Below the pieces are notes generated by a model, which was not told where the DNA came from, ran no database searches, and saw nothing but the letters and a program-made list of their open reading frames with translations. 62,949 nt of DNA, from assembly GCA_015660815.1 (NCBI GenBank), contig JACSDF010000006.1, positions 1-62,949 on the forward strand. Reading direction: 5' to 3'. This document shows positions 49,085 through 57,883 of this stretch, one piece after another. The translations under genes and the position numbers were made by a program. This DNA comes from Actinomycetota bacterium. GTDB taxonomy: Bacteria > Actinomycetota > Actinomycetes > Nanopelagicales > Nanopelagicaceae. The number at the start of each line of letters is the position of its first letter. Positions within the stretch are counted from its first letter, which is position 1.

Positions 49085-50749
49085 CTACATCCTCTCCGGA
49101 GCGCTCACGCCCAACAGATCTAAACCATTGGCTATTACTATTTTCGTTGAAGTACACAGTAGTAGTCGAGCCGTATGAAGCGCAGTTGGATTTTCTTCAC
49201 CCATCGGAAGTACACGACAATCAGCGTAAAAACCATGATATGTACCAGCTAAGTCCTCAAGGTAACGCGCGATGCGATGAGGCTGCCGCAGTTGTGCCGC
49301 AGCAGCCACTACACGCGGAAACTCTGCGAGCTTGCCGAGTAGTTCGTTTTCTCGATCATGGTTTAACTGCGACGGATCAAACTCATCTAAATTTACGTTG
49401 ATATTCAATTCGGCAGCATTTCTCAAAACCGCCGCGATTCGCGCATGAGCATACTGAACGTAGTACACCGGGTTTTCATTTGTATTTCGTTTTAGGATAT
49501 CGACATCCATGACCATAGGCGTGTCAACGGGATACCTAATCAATGTATACCGCGCTGCATCAACACCAACTTTTTCAACTAACTCTTCCAAAGTGATTAT
49601 TGTGCCTGCACGTTTCGAAAGTTTTACCTCTTGTCCGCCCTCCATAATCTTTACTAGCTGACCAATCAATACATGAATGTTGTATTCAGGATCATCACCA
49701 GCACATGCAGCAATGGCTTTTAAACGCCCTATATAGCCATGGTGATCGGCACCTAACATATAGATACAAATATCAAAACCCCGCTCGCGCTTATTTATGT
49801 AGTAAGCAGTATCAGATGAAAAATATGAAGGCGAACCATCAGACTTTGTTAAAACTCGATTCTTATCATCGCCAAAGTCAGTTGTACGCAACCAAATTGC
49901 CCCTTCTTCTTCATAAACATGACCTTGCTTCCGAAGTATTTCGATTCCATGTTCAACAGCGCCTTGGGCGTGAAGTGAGCGTTCAGAAAACCAAATATCA
50001 AAGTGCGTTCCTAAAGTATCCAGTACACGCTGCTGATCTTTTAACTGAAGCTGATAAGCGGCTTCACGAAAGGCGTCTCGTTGTTCACCTTCAGGAAGTG
50101 AGAGCAATTCAGGATTTTTGGCAACAACCTCTTTGGCAAGATCGCCAATATATTCACCTTTGTAACCATCCTCTGGAATTGGCTTACCGAGTGCGGCCGC
50201 CTCTACCGATGCACCAAATAGCTCCATCTGGTTTCCACGATCATTTATATAGAACTCGCGTGTGACGTCGGCACCGGCCGCGCTAAGGACTCGGCCCAAT
50301 GCATCTCCTACAGCTGCCCACCGCGTGTGCCCTAAATGCAAAGGGCCTGTTGGATTAGCGCTTATAAACTCAAGATTTATGCGTATTCCGGCCAGTTCAT
50401 CTCCATGCCCAAATCCCTTGCCCGCAGTGATTATCGTGGAGACAAGTTCGGCTTGATTAGCGCGATTGAGAGTGATGTTTATGAAACCTGGCCCAGCTAT
50501 TTCAAGCCCGGAAATTCCATTAGCTCCCTTGAGGTGTTCGCAAATAATCTGGGCTATCTCCCGCGGATTCATACCCGCTGCCTTGGCTAGTTGAAGGGCA
50601 ACTGATGTGGCGTAATCGCCATGATCGCGGTTCTTGGGCCGATCTAAAACGACAGATGAAGGTGGCTCACATGAGATTTCTCCCGAAGCGATAGCTCGAT
50701 TAATGGCCGCTTGGATGGCCGATTCGAGCCCTTGCAGTTGTGATGACAT
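49085..50749 (-). CDS. argS: Arginyl-tRNA synthetase
   Basis: Class I synthetase, 554 residues. HIGH-type motif in NPTGPLHLGHTRWAAVGDAL near residue 125 (HLGH), N-terminal Add-1 domain with VVLDRPKNRDHGDYATSVALQLAKAAG, MEGGQEVKLSKRAGTIITLEELVEKVGVDAARY (KLSK for KMSK), and C-terminal YLEDLAGTYHGFYADCRVL. It heads the long minus-strand chain and is read from a leaderless start. Confidence 0.97.
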   Translation of the reverse strand: MSSQLQGLESAIQAAINRAIASGEISCEPPSSVVLDRPKNRDHGDYATSVALQLAKAAGMNPREIAQIICEHLKGANGISGLEIAGPGFINITLNRANQAELVSTIITAGKGFGHGDELAGIRINLEFISANPTGPLHLGHTRWAAVGDALGRVLSAAGADVTREFYINDRGNQMELFGASVEAAALGKPIPEDGYKGEYIGDLAKEVVAKNPELLSLPEGEQRDAFREAAYQLQLKDQQRVLDTLGTHFDIWFSERSLHAQGAVEHGIEILRKQGHVYEEEGAIWLRTTDFGDDKNRVLTKSDGSPSYFSSDTAYYINKRERGFDICIYMLGADHHGYIGRLKAIAACAGDDPEYNIHVLIGQLVKIMEGGQEVKLSKRAGTIITLEELVEKVGVDAARYTLIRYPVDTPMVMDVDILKRNTNENPVYYVQYAHARIAAVLRNAAELNINVNLDEFDPSQLNHDRENELLGKLAEFPRVVAAAAQLRQPHRIARYLEDLAGTYHGFYADCRVLPMGEENPTALHTARLLLCTSTKIVIANGLDLLGVSAPERM

Positions 50750-50755
50750 CTGACA

Positions 50756-50761
50756 AGGTTA
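50756..50761 (-). promoter_or_regulatory. -10-like hexamer of the argS unit
   Basis: TAACCT on the minus strand, 6 nt before the argS ATG. Confidence 0.45.
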
Positions 50762-50805
50762 CCCTCAGAGAGTTAATTCACGTTACTTAAATATTAGGTT
50801 AGACG

Positions 50806-50926
50806 TGAAATTTCATTGATTTTCCTAATGACCTTTCTAGTGATTTCCACTAACGTAAGCCATCAGAATCACCCTCCTCATCTGGGCAGAATTCCTTTGC
50901 CCTGGGGTGTTTCTCCTTTCGAAAGG
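50806..50926 (+). promoter_or_regulatory. Dyads upstream of the xylose operon
   Basis: Three short inverted repeats fill the argS-xylF interval: TGAAATTTCA (50806-50815), TAGTG/CACTA separated by 5 nt near 50836-50850, and the perfect 12-mer CCTTTCGAAAGG (50915-50926). The last one contains the GAAAGG ribosome-binding site of the binding-protein gene, 10 nt before the ATG. One or more could be the operator of a sugar-responsive repressor; no regulator is encoded nearby. Confidence 0.35.
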
Positions 50927-50936
50927 TGTTTCATAT

Positions 50937-51981
50937 ATGACAAAGCGCCGCCTCGCGATTTATCGCACTTACAGGTTGCTCAAGTGCTGACGACGCAGCA
51001 GATGCGTTCGTCGGAGTAATCCTTCCCGATGCAGCATCATCAAACCGTTGGGAAACTGCTGACCGCGGATTCCTTCAGGCGGCATTTGATGCAGCAGGAG
51101 TTAAAGTAGATATTCAAAATGCAAACGGCGACGTAGCTGCATTCGCAACTATTGCTGACCAGATGCTTACTGCTGGTGCAAAGGTTCTTATTCTTGTAAA
51201 CCTAGATTCAGATTCAGCTAAGGCTGTTCAGGATAAGGCCGCTGCACAAGGCGTTAAGACGATTGACTATGACCGTCTAACACTTAATGGTTCAGCTTCA
51301 TATTACGTTTCATTTGATAACGAAGCCGTTGGTGTAATCCAGGGCGAAGGCATCAAGGCATGTCTAGAAGCTGCCGGAAAAATGAAGGCGAACATCGTGT
51401 ACTTAAACGGTTCACCAACAGACAACAACGCAACTCTTTTCAAGGCTGGATATGACTCAGTGCTTCGTCCAATGATCGATGCAGGGGACTACACACTCGT
51501 TGATGACACAGCTGTCCCAGATTGGGATAATGCAAAGGGTGGAGTTATTTTCGAACAGCAACTTTCAAAGGCTGGCGGAAAGCTCGATGCAGTTGTATCA
51601 GCTAACGAAGGTCTAGGACTTGCAGCAATTGCAGTTCTTAAGAAGAACAAGCTAAATGGCAAGGTCTGTGTATCTGGACAAGATGCAACTGTCGATGGAT
51701 TGCGTGCAATCCTTTCAGGTGACATGTCAAATACTGTCTACAAGGCAATCAAGGCTGAGGCCGAAGCTGCAGCAGCACTTGCTATCGCTCTGCTTAACGG
51801 CGAAGAGGCAACAACAGCTACTGGTTCTGTAAATAACGGAACCATGGATGTGCCTTCAGTCCTCTTGGTACCAGTTGGAATCACAAAGGCAAACGTTAGT
51901 GCAGTCATCGCAGATGGCTTCCAGACACGTGAAGCTGTTTGTGCCGACATCGAGGACCTCTGCGTAGCTAACGGACTCTAA
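50937..51981 (+). pseudogene. D-xylose-binding protein (XylF-like), disrupted in the signal peptide
   Basis: The ATG at 50937, with GAAAGG 10 nt upstream, opens MTKRRLAIYRTY and ends at TGA 17 codons on. The mature protein is in the +1 frame: IALTGCSSADDAADAFVGVI starts from about 50965, and the frame is then open to 51981. A lipobox (LTGC) is present but the hydrophobic core expected between MTKRRLA and ALTGC is missing, so a non-multiple-of-three deletion has joined two frames. No ATG, GTG or TTG lies in the mature frame before 51163. The rest is XylF-like: DYDRLTLNGSASYYVSFDNEAVG, SGQDATVDGLRAILSGDMS, TVYKAIKAEAEAAAALAI. Either a recent mutation or an assembly error; the intact body favours one of these over old decay. 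Confidence 0.75.
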
Positions 51982-52002
51982 TATCCGTAACGGCTAGTCA
52001 GT

Positions 52003-52053
52003 AAAGAACAATGGTTGCGGCTCGGGGTAAATACCCTGAGCCGCAACTTCTTT
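52003..52053 (+). terminator. Strong hairpin after the xylose-binding protein gene
   Basis: GTTGCGGCTCGGGG (52014-52027) pairs with CCCTGAGCCGCAAC (52034-52047) with one G-U pair, loop TAAATA, followed by TTCTTT that can also pair with AAAGAA upstream (52003-52008). It separates the binding-protein message from the ATPase and permease. Confidence 0.8.
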
Positions 52054-52109
52054 ACAATGATTTTTAAACTCAATCAATCCAAGAGATCTAAAGAATTGTA
52101 GGTATTTGA

Positions 52110-52874
52110 ATGAGCACACCAATTCTCTCTTTGCGGGGAGTTAATAAATCCTTTGGGCCGGTCCACGTTCTTCGCGATGTCGATTTTGATATTTCCGCAG
52201 GTAAAGTGACTGCACTTGTTGGAGACAACGGTGCAGGAAAAAGCACGCTTATTAAATGTATCGCCGGAATTTATACTCCGGACCACGGAGAATTTCTCTT
52301 TGAGGGCAATAAAGTTAATATCACAGGCCCCCGAGATGCCACTGCCCTTGGGATTGAGATCGTGTATCAAGATTTAGCGTTGTGTGACAATTTAGACATA
52401 GTTCACAATATGTTTCTGGGTCGTGAAAAAAAGCGCGGCTCAGTTTTAGATGAGACCGGCATGGAATCTCTTGCCCGTAAGACGTTAGATGGTTTGAGCG
52501 TGCGAACAGTGAAATCAATTCGCCAGACGGTATCTTCTTTATCCGGTGGTCAACGACAGACCGTGGCGATTGCGCGAGCAGTGCTGTGGAACAGCAAAGT
52601 CGTGATTTTAGATGAACCAACCGCAGCTCTCGGTGTGGCTCAAACCGAGCAGGTTTTAAATCTTGTACGACGTTTAGCCGATAATGGTTTAGCAGTTGTG
52701 CTAATTAGCCACAATTTAAACGATGTATTTGAGGTCGCCGATAATATCGCCGCACTTTATTTAGGCCAGATGGCGGCGCAGGTTGATAAGAATGAAGTCA
52801 TTCCAAGGCAAGTCATTGAGTTAATTACTACTGGAAAGTCCGCTGGCGTAGAGAGTGCAGGTGCAAAGAAATGA
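52110..52874 (+). CDS. xylG: Xylose-type sugar ABC transporter, single-domain ATPase
   Basis: 254 residues, one nucleotide-binding domain, whereas E. coli XylG has two. Walker A GDNGAGKSTLIKC near residue 39, Q-loop GIEIVYQDLALCDNLDIVHNMFLG, signature SSLSGGQRQTVAIARAVL, Walker B VVILDEPTAALG, switch histidine in VVLISHNLNDVFE. The half-size form (FrcA-like) must act as a homodimer. There is no clear ribosome-binding site before the ATG; about 60 nt separate it from the hairpin. Overlaps the permease gene by 4 nt (ATGA). Confidence 0.9.
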   Translation: MSTPILSLRGVNKSFGPVHVLRDVDFDISAGKVTALVGDNGAGKSTLIKCIAGIYTPDHGEFLFEGNKVNITGPRDATALGIEIVYQDLALCDNLDIVHNMFLGREKKRGSVLDETGMESLARKTLDGLSVRTVKSIRQTVSSLSGGQRQTVAIARAVLWNSKVVILDEPTAALGVAQTEQVLNLVRRLADNGLAVVLISHNLNDVFEVADNIAALYLGQMAAQVDKNEVIPRQVIELITTGKSAGVESAGAKK

Positions 52875-54106
52875 GTTCTCCAACAACTGCCGATACTTCT
52901 ACTGACAATGCAACGTTAAAAGGTGCAATGCAGGACTACTGGTCCAGAATTAAGGCCGGAGATATCGGTTCATTGCCGGCAGTGCTTGGCTTAGTGGCGC
53001 TATGTATCGTATTTGGCTCAATGTCGAGCGTTTTCTTAACTCCGGGAAATTTTGCAAATCTATTAACTCAAGCCGCAGCAGTAATAGTTATTGCCATGGG
53101 CCTGGTATTTGTACTCCTCCTTGGAGAAATCGATTTATCGGCTGGATACACAGCAGGTGTGACTGGCGCGGTTCTAGTTATTCTCATTACTAATCACGAT
53201 GTGCCGTGGTACTTGGCACTCCTGGCTGCAATTTTTGTTGGTGTGGTTTTAGGTTTTGGTCTCGGAACTTTAGTTGCCCGACTCGGAATTCCATCCTTCG
53301 TTGTAACTCTTGCCGCTTTCTTAGCTTTCCAAGGAATATTGCTTCTACTGGCCGGTGAGGGTGGAACGATTCGTCTGGAAGATAAGACTATTTTGGCGGT
53401 TGAGAACTCAAATCTCACACCGACGCTTAGTTGGATTTTCTTTTTCTCGGTGTCGGCAATTTATGTACTAACTGGGCTTAATCGAATGAACGCTCGCCGA
53501 AAAGCTGGTTTGAAATCTGAGCTTAAAAAACTTTGGATATTAAAGACCGCTGGACTCTTAACTATTACTGGAATTGCCGTCTTTGCGCTCAATGTTGAGC
53601 GTAGCAATAACCCTGACTTAGTAAGCCTCAAAGGTATTCCATATGTGGTTCCAGTAATTCTTTTAATTCTAGTTATCGGAACTTTCGTGCTTGGTCGCAC
53701 TGCATTTGGCCGACATATTTACGCAGTAGGTGGAAATGCCGAAGCTGCACGTCGAGCCGGCATTAACGTCAAGCGAGTTCGGATCGCAGCTTTCATGATC
53801 TGTTCTGGTCTCTCTGCTATTGCAGGAATGATCTTTGCATCTCGTCAAAACTCGGTATCTCCAACAACAGGCGGCAGTTCGACACTTCTTTATGCAGTAG
53901 GCGCGGCAGTCATCGGCGGTACCTCGTTGTTTGGCGGTAAAGGAAAGATGCGCGATGCAATCCTTGGCGGTCTCGTCGTTGCCGTTATTGACAACGGCAT
54001 GGGACTTTTGGGATATGCCGCTGGAATCAAGTTCATTGTTACCGGTCTGGTCCTCTTAGTATCTGCAGGAGTTGATGCGATTTCACGAAGAGGTGCGAGC
54101 GTTTAG
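52871..54106 (+). CDS. xylH: Xylose-type sugar ABC transporter permease
   Basis: 411 residues with about 10 helices. The BPD_transp_2 pattern is clear: VIVIAMGLVFVLLLGEIDLSAGYTAGVTGAVLV, VARLGIPSFVVTLAAFLAFQGILLLLAG, GRTAFGRHIYAVGGNAEAARRAGINVKRVRIAAFMICSGLSAIAGMIFASRQNSVSPTTGGSSTLLYAVGAAVIGGTSLFGGKGKM. The long insert RRKAGLKSELKKLWILKTAGLL between helices is typical of XylH rather than RbsC. Stop codon lies inside the bidirectional terminator. Confidence 0.92.
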   Translation: MSSPTTADTSTDNATLKGAMQDYWSRIKAGDIGSLPAVLGLVALCIVFGSMSSVFLTPGNFANLLTQAAAVIVIAMGLVFVLLLGEIDLSAGYTAGVTGAVLVILITNHDVPWYLALLAAIFVGVVLGFGLGTLVARLGIPSFVVTLAAFLAFQGILLLLAGEGGTIRLEDKTILAVENSNLTPTLSWIFFFSVSAIYVLTGLNRMNARRKAGLKSELKKLWILKTAGLLTITGIAVFALNVERSNNPDLVSLKGIPYVVPVILLILVIGTFVLGRTAFGRHIYAVGGNAEAARRAGINVKRVRIAAFMICSGLSAIAGMIFASRQNSVSPTTGGSSTLLYAVGAAVIGGTSLFGGKGKMRDAILGGLVVAVIDNGMGLLGYAAGIKFIVTGLVLLVSAGVDAISRRGASV

Positions 54107-54122
54107 CTTAGGCTAAACGCTC
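54097..54122. terminator. Bidirectional terminator between xylH and xylA
   Basis: GAGCGTTTAGC, loop TTAG, GCTAAACGCTC: a perfect 11-bp stem that contains the xylH stop codon and lies 8 nt from the convergent xylA stop. No U-run on either side. Confidence 0.7.
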
Positions 54123-54130
54123 CACACTAA

Positions 54131-55288
54131 TTAGCTCTGAACTCCCATTAAGTGCTCGAGTGCTAACTGGTCAATGGCTTCGTATCCATAACCACGTGTA
54201 CCTGCCGCTTCAACATCGAATGAATCATCATCAAGATCTCTCCATGTTTGACCGCTGCCAAGAGTTGGCTCGTTCAGCCCTGGGATATTTGATTCGGCCA
54301 TCGCTGCAATAACTCTTGCATCGGCGCGGAAAGCGAGCGCGCGCTCTTTGAGCGCTAAGTACGTCCGCATATTTGCTGTTGCTGATTCCCACACACCTTT
54401 ATCGCTTTCAGTGCGAGCGGGCTTATAGTCAAAGTGCTTCGGTCCGTCGTATTTATATCGCTCAAGTAAATCAACTAAGAAGAATGCAGATTTTAAATCA
54501 CCATGACCAAAGACTAAATCTTGATCAAACTTTGGACCGTGTTGTCCATTTAAATCTATGTGGAAGAGTTTCTTCTGCCACAGGGCTTGTGCAATTCCAT
54601 GCACGAAGTTAAGTCCTGCCATTTGTTCGTGACCAACTTCGGGATTTAAACCAACGAGCTCTGGTCGATCCAAGGTATAAATAAATGCGAGCGCGTGACC
54701 AATGGTCGGCAAGAAGATATCTCCACGGGGTTCATTTGGTTTAGGTTCAATTGCAAATTTAATGTCATAACCATTGTCGGTTACGAACTCACCTAAAGTA
54801 TTAAAGGCTTCGCGAAAACGATCAAGTGCAACGTAGGAATCCTTGGCTCCATCGGATTCAGCGCCTTCCCGTCCGCCCCAGCAGACATAAGTTTTGGCGC
54901 CAAGTTCGACTGCAAGTTCGATATTTTTCATTACTTTACGCAGTGCAAAGCGGCGAATATCTTTATCATTTGAAGTAAATGCGCCATCCTTAAAGACTGG
55001 ATGAGTAAATAGATTCGTTGTAGCCATCGGTACTTTCATGCCGGTCTCATCCAGCGCCTTCTTAAAACGATCGATGTGGGTGCGTCGTGCTCCTTCATCG
55101 CTGCCAAAGGGAATTAAATCATCATCGTGAAAAGTCACTCCATGAGCACCTCTTGCCGCTAACTCATTAACGGTACGAACTGGATCCAAAGCAGCACGCG
55201 TGGCATCGCCAAAGGGGTCTCGCGCCTGCCAACCAACGGTCCAAAGCCCGAAAGTGAATTTATCTGCAGGTGTGGGTGTTAGTGACAT
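54131..55288 (-). CDS. xylA: Xylose isomerase
   Basis: Converts D-xylose to D-xylulose with two divalent metals. 385 residues, class I actinobacterial size. Catalytic histidine and acidic pair in [13 protein letters not shown] near residue 52; metal/substrate residues in [25 protein letters not shown] (Glu, Lys), [24 protein letters not shown] (Glu, His), and [35 protein letters not shown] (Asp residues). Faces the transporter genes tail-to-tail, giving a uptake-plus-isomerisation locus without a visible xylulokinase. Confidence 0.96.
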   Translation of the reverse strand: MSLTPTPADKFTFGLWTVGWQARDPFGDATRAALDPVRTVNELAARGAHGVTFHDDDLIPFGSDEGARRTHIDRFKKALDETGMKVPMATTNLFTHPVFKDGAFTSNDKDIRRFALRKVMKNIELAVELGAKTYVCWGGREGAESDGAKDSYVALDRFREAFNTLGEFVTDNGYDIKFAIEPKPNEPRGDIFLPTIGHALAFIYTLDRPELVGLNPEVGHEQMAGLNFVHGIAQALWQKKLFHIDLNGQHGPKFDQDLVFGHGDLKSAFFLVDLLERYKYDGPKHFDYKPARTESDKGVWESATANMRTYLALKERALAFRADARVIAAMAESNIPGLNEPTLGSGQTWRDLDDDSFDVEAAGTRGYGYEAIDQLALEHLMGVQS

Positions 55289-55401
55289 GGCTTCGTGCCT
55301 TTCGATTTCGCGGGCAATGGCTGCGTTTGGTACTTCGCTAACTTACCTCTAATCTTGGGACCTATCCATTTAAGGGCACTAGCGGCTTTTGTATGGGTTG
55401 A

Positions 55402-55482
55402 GCGGGAGTGGTGAAATGGCAGACACGCAGGTCTTAGGAACCTGTGTCTTCGGACGTGAGGGTTCAAGTCCCTTCTCCCGCA
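55402..55482 (+). tRNA. tRNA-Leu (anticodon UAG)
   Basis: GCGGGAG at 55402 pairs with CTCCCGC before discriminator A at 55482. The D-arm, a class II variable arm (TGTCTTCGGACGT) and T-arm (GAGGGTTCAAGTCCC) are evident. The anticodon stem CAGGT/ACCTG closes on loop CTTAGGA, giving anticodon TAG for CUA/CUG leucine. CCA is not encoded. Confidence 0.95.
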
Positions 55483-55504
55483 CACTGATTGTTTAATTGC
55501 CTAC

Positions 55505-55510
55505 TAGGCT
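55505..55510 (+). promoter_or_regulatory. -10-like hexamer before the 111-residue gene
   Basis: TAGGCT ends 6 nt before ATG 55517; the spacer TAATTT has no ribosome-binding site. Confidence 0.45.
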
Positions 55511-55516
55511 TAATTT

Positions 55517-55852
55517 ATGGCTAAACAATCTGTAGCAAAAACCAAAAAACTCGCCGCCGAGGCCAAGCGATCTGGCGCTGCTCGTCGAGCGGAAAAGAAA
55601 GTGCGAGATACTGCAACTACAACAGATAATGATCATGAATTAGATAGATATGAAGCTGTAGATGGCCCTTGGCGTGAACTTGGTTTAGGTGCACCTGCAC
55701 GACGTGCGCTCATCGATGACGGTTTATTTACGTTGAGTGATCTTCGCAAAACCTCTCTCGCCGCCATAAAAGAGCTTCACGGGATAGGACCAAATGCGAT
55801 TAGAGTTTTAGTTGCAGAGATGAAAAAGGCCGATCTCTCCTTCAGGAAGTAA
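55517..55852 (+). CDS. Small basic protein with helix-hairpin-helix C-terminal domain
   Basis: 111 residues. Residues 1-40 are a Lys/Ala-rich tail (MAKQSVAKTKKLAAEAKRSG), and about 50-108 form an RNA-polymerase-alpha-CTD/HhH-like domain: LGLGAPARRALIDDGLFTLSDLRKTSLAAIKELHGIGPNAIRVLVAEMKK, where ELHGIGPNAI is the hairpin. Such domains bind DNA minor groove without strict sequence demands. A nucleoid-associated or DNA-repair accessory role is inference. No partner gene is adjacent. Confidence 0.75.
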   Translation: MAKQSVAKTKKLAAEAKRSGAARRAEKKVRDTATTTDNDHELDRYEAVDGPWRELGLGAPARRALIDDGLFTLSDLRKTSLAAIKELHGIGPNAIRVLVAEMKKADLSFRK

Positions 55853-55896
55853 TCTTCTAACCACTCTTAATTAAGATAGCGCCAACTCTTGAGATC

Positions 55897-56349
55897 TCAA
55901 ACCGCCGATCGCACGAAAATCAGCGTGGCCGCCGAGGCAACTGGAGTCGAATATCCAATTCGCGTGACGGAGGCGCTCACCCGGATAAGACCCGGATAAA
56001 TGGGTGGGCAACTCGTGGGATCCCATTGGGGTACCAGTGTCACACCCCGTGGGTCTTTCACTGGTGCCGGTGCTACCTGCAAGAACGTAGTTATATCCCG
56101 ACAACTTGGTTCGGTAGAAGCTGGCGAGCGTACGGCTCGCGCACCTTCTATCTGCTGATTGACAATCTGTGTTGCGGTCGCAATCGTGGTATTCATACCA
56201 GAGTCCTTAACTGGGCTAATCGTCAGTGCAATGTAGGAGATAAGCAGCGCTCCAAGAAGAAACATCGAAACCACAATCGTAATTACACCAAACGCACGCT
56301 TGGAACTACGCACTTCTCCGATGGCTGGTTCTAAATGGTTGACCTTCAT
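55897..56349 (-). CDS. Membrane-anchored extracytoplasmic protein, likely target of the adjacent regulator
   Basis: 150 residues not assigned to a family. A cytoplasmic N-terminus (about 20 residues) is followed by one transmembrane helix (FGVITIVVSMFLLGALLISYIALTI, about 20-44), then an external domain of about 105 residues with two cysteines in PSCRDITTF and PTSCPPIYPG that may pair. The layout recalls minor pseudopilins, but the GF(T)LIE cleavage motif is missing. AAGGG precedes the ATG. About 110 nt upstream is a copy of the operator-plus-promoter unit found before the regulator, so the two genes are probably co-regulated. Confidence 0.7.
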   Translation of the reverse strand: MKVNHLEPAIGEVRSSKRAFGVITIVVSMFLLGALLISYIALTISPVKDSGMNTTIATATQIVNQQIEGARAVRSPASTEPSCRDITTFLQVAPAPVKDPRGVTLVPQWDPTSCPPIYPGLIRVSASVTRIGYSTPVASAATLIFVRSAV

Positions 56350-56455
56350 CCCTTAACCTGCCCTACTTGTTCGCCACTACTGAAGAATCTCTGACTTATC
56401 CTGACCAGTCATTCCTAATAGTTAAACTTGACCATTTGTATAGTCTCTGTGGATG

Positions 56456-56487
56456 TATCTTACAGTTAGACTTCACAAATTGTAAAG
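56456..56487 (-). promoter_or_regulatory. Operator copy A with overlapping promoter
   Basis: On the plus strand TATCTTACAG (56456-56465), 5 nt, then CTTCACAAATTGTAAAG (56471-56487), an interrupted palindrome. On the minus strand this reads as a -35-like TTTACA (56481-56486), 18 nt, and -10-like TAAGAT (56457-56462), pointing at the 150-residue membrane protein gene with a leader of about 100 nt. Confidence 0.6.
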
Positions 56488-56559
56488 ATATTTTGTAATG
56501 TTATTTTTTTGGTACCAGAAAAAGAGCTGTCGAAATCCCGTACCCACATAGTGCGACTA

Positions 56560-57861
56560 TCAGACCTTAGATCCCAAAAGTGTCTTCGATTCTTCCTGGG
56601 ATGCCGCTGCGGTAGCAGAGAGAGCTTTTTCGTAGGCGTCAATTGCCCGCTCCTGTAAACCCATCTCCACAAAAACCCTGGCAACCTCTCCCCAATATAC
56701 GGCCACTTCCTTCGAAGGTTCCATATCCACTGCATGCTGTAGTGCGAGTTCTAATTGAATCTGCGACTCTTCAACCATGCCTAACTTAAAGAGGACCTTT
56801 GCCTCAAGGCAGAGCAACCTAGCCCTTGGACCAGGAACATCTTTTGGTAACTCAGTTAAGCCTTTCCGAACAAACATCAAGGCATTGGAGGGATTGCCTC
56901 GGAGTAGTTCGACCTCAGAAAGAGTTAGGCAGGCATAGGCTGCAGGGACAGAATGGTTCTGTGAAGTGAAATGGATGTAGGCGACTTCTGCAAGATTGTG
57001 AATCTGATCCAAATCCGGGTTAGGCAATTCCAATAAAATCCTTGCAGCGTTATTATTCAATGCGGGCACAACATCATTGAGCTCGGCCACCTTGGACCAA
57101 TGGAGAGCATTTGTGATGTGGTGAAGCGCAAGGGAGAGGTCGCCTCGGCTCTCGGCCAGCATGGACGACTGCCATTGTGACTGAACCATCGCTTTCGGAG
57201 ATTTACACGCCTCGGCCAGCTCCAGAGCCTGTGTAACTAATTCGGAAGCTCGATGTGTGTCTCCGCGGTGAAAATGACAACTTGCTACGAGGCAGAGCAG
57301 TTCAACGACCTCAGTCTCAGGCCAAGCGGTTGCAAACTCCCGCAACATTTCCTCACCTCTCTGAGCCCCCATCCCGAAATCCCCAGATCGAAAGCAGACT
57401 CTGACAATTTCATTTCCAATACGGACGCGGAGCTCAGGAGCCGCTTGGGGATGATCATCAAAGAGGCGTTCAAGTTCATCCAGAACGCCCTCAACTTTAC
57501 CTTGCCGAACCCGCACCTGGATGAGCACTACCGCGGCAGCAAGTCTGGCGCCATTGTGATCTCTACTCGAATCAATAATTTGTCTTGCGTAATTTTCGGC
57601 ATCATCTAGATTGCCAGAACTCAAGGCTACTTGAGCCACATTTAAGCTCCAGTCAACCTCTTGATCTCCCTGATCAATGATTAACTCTGCGACCGAGACA
57701 CCCAAACGAGAAGCAAACTGGTCGACCAATTCCGGCTTTGGCTTTCTTTTTCCAGCTTCCAATAGTGAAATATAACTGGCCGCTGAAATACCATCAGCTA
57801 ACTCGGCTTGGGTTAGACCAGCCGCCTCGCGCAGATTTCTTAATCTAGTGCCAAAATCCAT
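56560..57861 (-). CDS. XRE-family HTH regulator with TPR-like C-terminus (RRNPP-like)
   Basis: 433 residues from ATG 57861, chosen because AAAAGGAAG lies 5 nt upstream; longer starts run through the promoter. Residues 1-60 are a Cro/CI-type HTH (FGTRLRNLREAAGLTQAELADGISAASYISLLEAGKRKPKPELVDQFASRLGVSVAELI). From about 70 to 425 there are repeated 34-36-residue helical pairs with TPR spacing (LSSGNLDDAENYARQIID, CHFHRGDTHRASELVTQALELAE, VFVEMGLQERAIDAYEKAL). Size and order match NprR/PlcR-like RRNPP receptors, whose TPR groove binds a re-imported peptide; NNNAARIL near residue 320 offers Asn residues of the kind that contact peptide backbone. Divergent from a 51-residue exported peptide. Codon use looks more GC-rich than the neighbours. 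Confidence 0.85.
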   Translation of the reverse strand: MDFGTRLRNLREAAGLTQAELADGISAASYISLLEAGKRKPKPELVDQFASRLGVSVAELIIDQGDQEVDWSLNVAQVALSSGNLDDAENYARQIIDSSRDHNGARLAAAVVLIQVRVRQGKVEGVLDELERLFDDHPQAAPELRVRIGNEIVRVCFRSGDFGMGAQRGEEMLREFATAWPETEVVELLCLVASCHFHRGDTHRASELVTQALELAEACKSPKAMVQSQWQSSMLAESRGDLSLALHHITNALHWSKVAELNDVVPALNNNAARILLELPNPDLDQIHNLAEVAYIHFTSQNHSVPAAYACLTLSEVELLRGNPSNALMFVRKGLTELPKDVPGPRARLLCLEAKVLFKLGMVEESQIQLELALQHAVDMEPSKEVAVYWGEVARVFVEMGLQERAIDAYEKALSATAAASQEESKTLLGSKV

Positions 57862-57883
57862 TGGACTTCCTTTTCTCTTTGAA

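Noticed and set aside
49083-49157. 25-codon N-terminal extension of LysA
   Set aside because: It lies within argS; the GTG at 49082 has a good ribosome-binding site and gives a normal-length enzyme.
55279-55485. Minus-strand ORF of 68 codons over tRNA-Leu
   Set aside because: It is antisense to a convincing tRNA gene and to the spacer before it; the apparent protein (RRDLNPHVRRHRFL) is the familiar false translation of tRNA complements.
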